Origin: Psychroflexus tropicus DSM 15496
GTDB lineage: Bacteria > Bacteroidota > Bacteroidia > Flavobacteriales > Flavobacteriaceae
DNA length: 64,000 bases
NCBI RefSeq assembly: GCF_000378765.1
Contig: NZ_KB905343.1
Coordinates: forward strand, 466,630-530,629
Reading direction: 5' to 3'
Every line of letters starts with the position of its first letter. Position 1 is the first letter of the stretch. Shown here piece by piece: positions 62,540-64,000 of the stretch. The notes beneath the pieces are model-generated. The model was not told where the DNA came from. It did not search any database and was given only the letters and a program-made list of their open reading frames with translations. Position numbers and translations under genes: made by a program.

Positions 62540-63805
62540 ATGAAAATAATTTTCACAGTACTTCTCATTACTTTTTTACTACAGCCTGTTTTTTCACAAG
62601 ACATCGAACAATGTAGAGAGATAGTTAAAATAACTACCCATGGAGTCAATAAAAAATCATCAATTCAATTAGAAAGCTATCTAGCACCAGAATTTGAAAT
62701 CGCAGGTCGAAAAGGTGAAATTGCAAAAATAGTTTTAAAACAACTTTTCTCACAATTGGGAGATTCTATTCAATCTTACACTGAATTAAGTTCAGAATTA
62801 ATCGAAAATTCATTGGTACTAGTTTATACCATGGAATACAGTAAAATGGGACATAAAAAGGCAACTTTCGTTTTTGATGATAAGAACCAGCTCAAAAGTT
62901 TAGAATTATTTGAAATGGAAGTAAAAACAATGGATAATTCTAATAGGTATATCTCAAAACCAAAAGAAGATGTCATTAGAATTCCTTTTTTTAAGATTGG
63001 TAATTTAATGGCTGTAGAAGTTATGTTAAACAATGAAAAAAGAATTTTTCTCTTTGATAGCGGCTCGCCAAAAGTGATCCTTAACTCTAATTACTTTTTA
63101 AAAAGCGATAGCTTAAAAACGAAAAGCATTTCCTCTTCAAAGGGAGCAGGAGGGAGTATTTCAGGAATGGATATTAAAAAGTTAAAAAAGCTTGAATTTG
63201 GTGGTATTACAATGGAGAATCAAGACATGCTAACTCTGGACATTTCTCATTTAGAAAAAGGACTTAATACTAACATAGAGATTTATGGACTTATAGGTTA
63301 TGAACTGATTAAAGATTATGATTTACTTTATGATTTTGAAAGAAAGGAACTTACTTTGATAAATCCTAGTTATTATAATCAGTATAAAAATGAGCATTTT
63401 TTGAATTCTAAACTATCAATTTTACCATTCGATTTATCAAGTCACATCCCCGTTTTTAAAGCTAGTATTGGTAATGAAGAGTATTCTTTCGGTCTTGATT
63501 CTGGTGCTGAAAAAAATCTTATGGATGATGATTTGTTAGCATCAATGTCCAAACACTTAAAAGGTACTTCGATTGATACTTTATCTGGAGCTGATAAAAA
63601 TAGGATAGAAGTAACAAAGGGACTGATTGAAGAAACCAAAATTGGACAAACCAAAATCAAAAATATGGAAACAGTATTCAGTGATATGTCACATTTAAAT
63701 GATGGTTATAAACTTCAACTAAATGGTTTAATGGGCTATGAATTATTATCTACGCAAAAAACATTAGTAAGTTATCATAGAAAACAAATGATGTTCATAG
63801 AATGA
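62540..63805 (+). CDS. Exported retropepsin-like aspartyl protease
   Basis: A 421-aa protein from ATG 62540 (a TTG at 62507 is disfavoured) with a signal peptide (KIIFTVLLITFLLQPVFSQ). Residues about 20-125 form a DUF3887/NTF2-like domain. Two Asp-protease motifs follow, FLFDSGSPKVIL and FGLDSGAEKNLM, one in each half, with matching hydrophobic-Gly segments (YGLIGYELI and NGLMGYELL), as in two-lobed retropepsin-like enzymes. It is probably periplasmic. The substrate is unknown. Confidence 0.83.
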   Translation: MKIIFTVLLITFLLQPVFSQDIEQCREIVKITTHGVNKKSSIQLESYLAPEFEIAGRKGEIAKIVLKQLFSQLGDSIQSYTELSSELIENSLVLVYTMEYSKMGHKKATFVFDDKNQLKSLELFEMEVKTMDNSNRYISKPKEDVIRIPFFKIGNLMAVEVMLNNEKRIFLFDSGSPKVILNSNYFLKSDSLKTKSISSSKGAGGSISGMDIKKLKKLEFGGITMENQDMLTLDISHLEKGLNTNIEIYGLIGYELIKDYDLLYDFERKELTLINPSYYNQYKNEHFLNSKLSILPFDLSSHIPVFKASIGNEEYSFGLDSGAEKNLMDDDLLASMSKHLKGTSIDTLSGADKNRIEVTKGLIEETKIGQTKIKNMETVFSDMSHLNDGYKLQLNGLMGYELLSTQKTLVSYHRKQMMFIE

Positions 63806-63937
63806 AAGTCAAATTTTTACTTGATGAAGTAAAACACAGAACTTTAATATTGCCCTTTTAAAATATGAATTCAAAAAGACATCTCTTATAAGTATTGAAG
63901 GTTACTACTTTCCACAATACGCTTTTTAAGCAGTGGA

Positions 63938-63996
63938 TTTGTCCTTATTCAGTGAAAGTTTGTCCTTTTATCGTTTAATAGTATCATCTATATTTA
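63938..63996 (+). promoter_or_regulatory. Tandem TTTGTCCTT operator and promoter, copy 3
   Basis: TTTGTCCTT occurs at 63938-63946 and 63959-63967 (21-bp period), and TATATTTA at 63989-63996 is the -7-like box, as in copy 2. A regulated gene should start just beyond the right edge. Most bases from the first repeat to GTCCTTTTAT are shared with copy 2. Confidence 0.7.
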
Positions 63997-64000
63997 CATT

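Overview
The window is low-GC DNA from a member of the Bacteroidota, most likely a flavobacterium. The evidence is the protein families present (BfmA/BtgA-type mobilization protein, Bacteroidota Tra proteins, RteC, SusC/SusD, DUF6520) and several matches to the Bacteroidota -7 promoter box TAnnTTTG. No rRNA, tRNA, CRISPR array, integrase or transposase was found.

Positions 1-17.3 kb hold the core of an integrative conjugative element or conjugative plasmid. An inverted-repeat-rich stretch that may contain oriT (about 68-364) precedes bfmA, a relaxase and a coupling ATPase on the + strand. Next come a Fic protein and a HipBA toxin-antitoxin pair with a clear twin operator. A convergent minus-strand operon encodes the mating channel in the order traE-F-G-I-J-K-M-N. 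Upstream of it lie a lambda O/P-like replication pair, an excisionase-like HTH protein and RteC.

Positions 17.3-30.3 kb hold a fused alpha-oxoamine synthase/GNAT enzyme, divergent from a STAS-like protein and a PAS-AraC regulator. These are followed by a MauE-like membrane protein, a small secreted DUF6520 protein, and an M16 peptidase-SusD-SusC operon. That operon is read through a leader of about 600 nt that contains mutually exclusive antiterminator and terminator hairpins.

Positions 30-46 kb are a defence-island-like stretch of short gene units separated by a diverged intergenic repeat family. It includes a cytosolic/membrane gene pair, three different HExxH proteins, an operon of TPR-metalloprotease, MazG-like pyrophosphohydrolase and PD-(D/E)XK nuclease-helicase, a PUA/EVE-like protein, a DinB-like protein, and a Panacea-toxin pair.

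Positions 46-64 kb encode mostly exported hydrolases: serine beta-lactamase-like proteins, an amidohydrolase, a polysaccharide deacetylase, an alpha/beta hydrolase, a TlpA-like thioredoxin, a GldB-like metalloprotease and a retropepsin-like protease. Two GlxA-type AraC regulators are present. Three promoters carry the same tandem TTTGTCCTT operator with an exact 21-bp period, which suggests one regulon that continues beyond the right edge.

All assignments come from reading motifs and domain patterns by eye; no database search was run.
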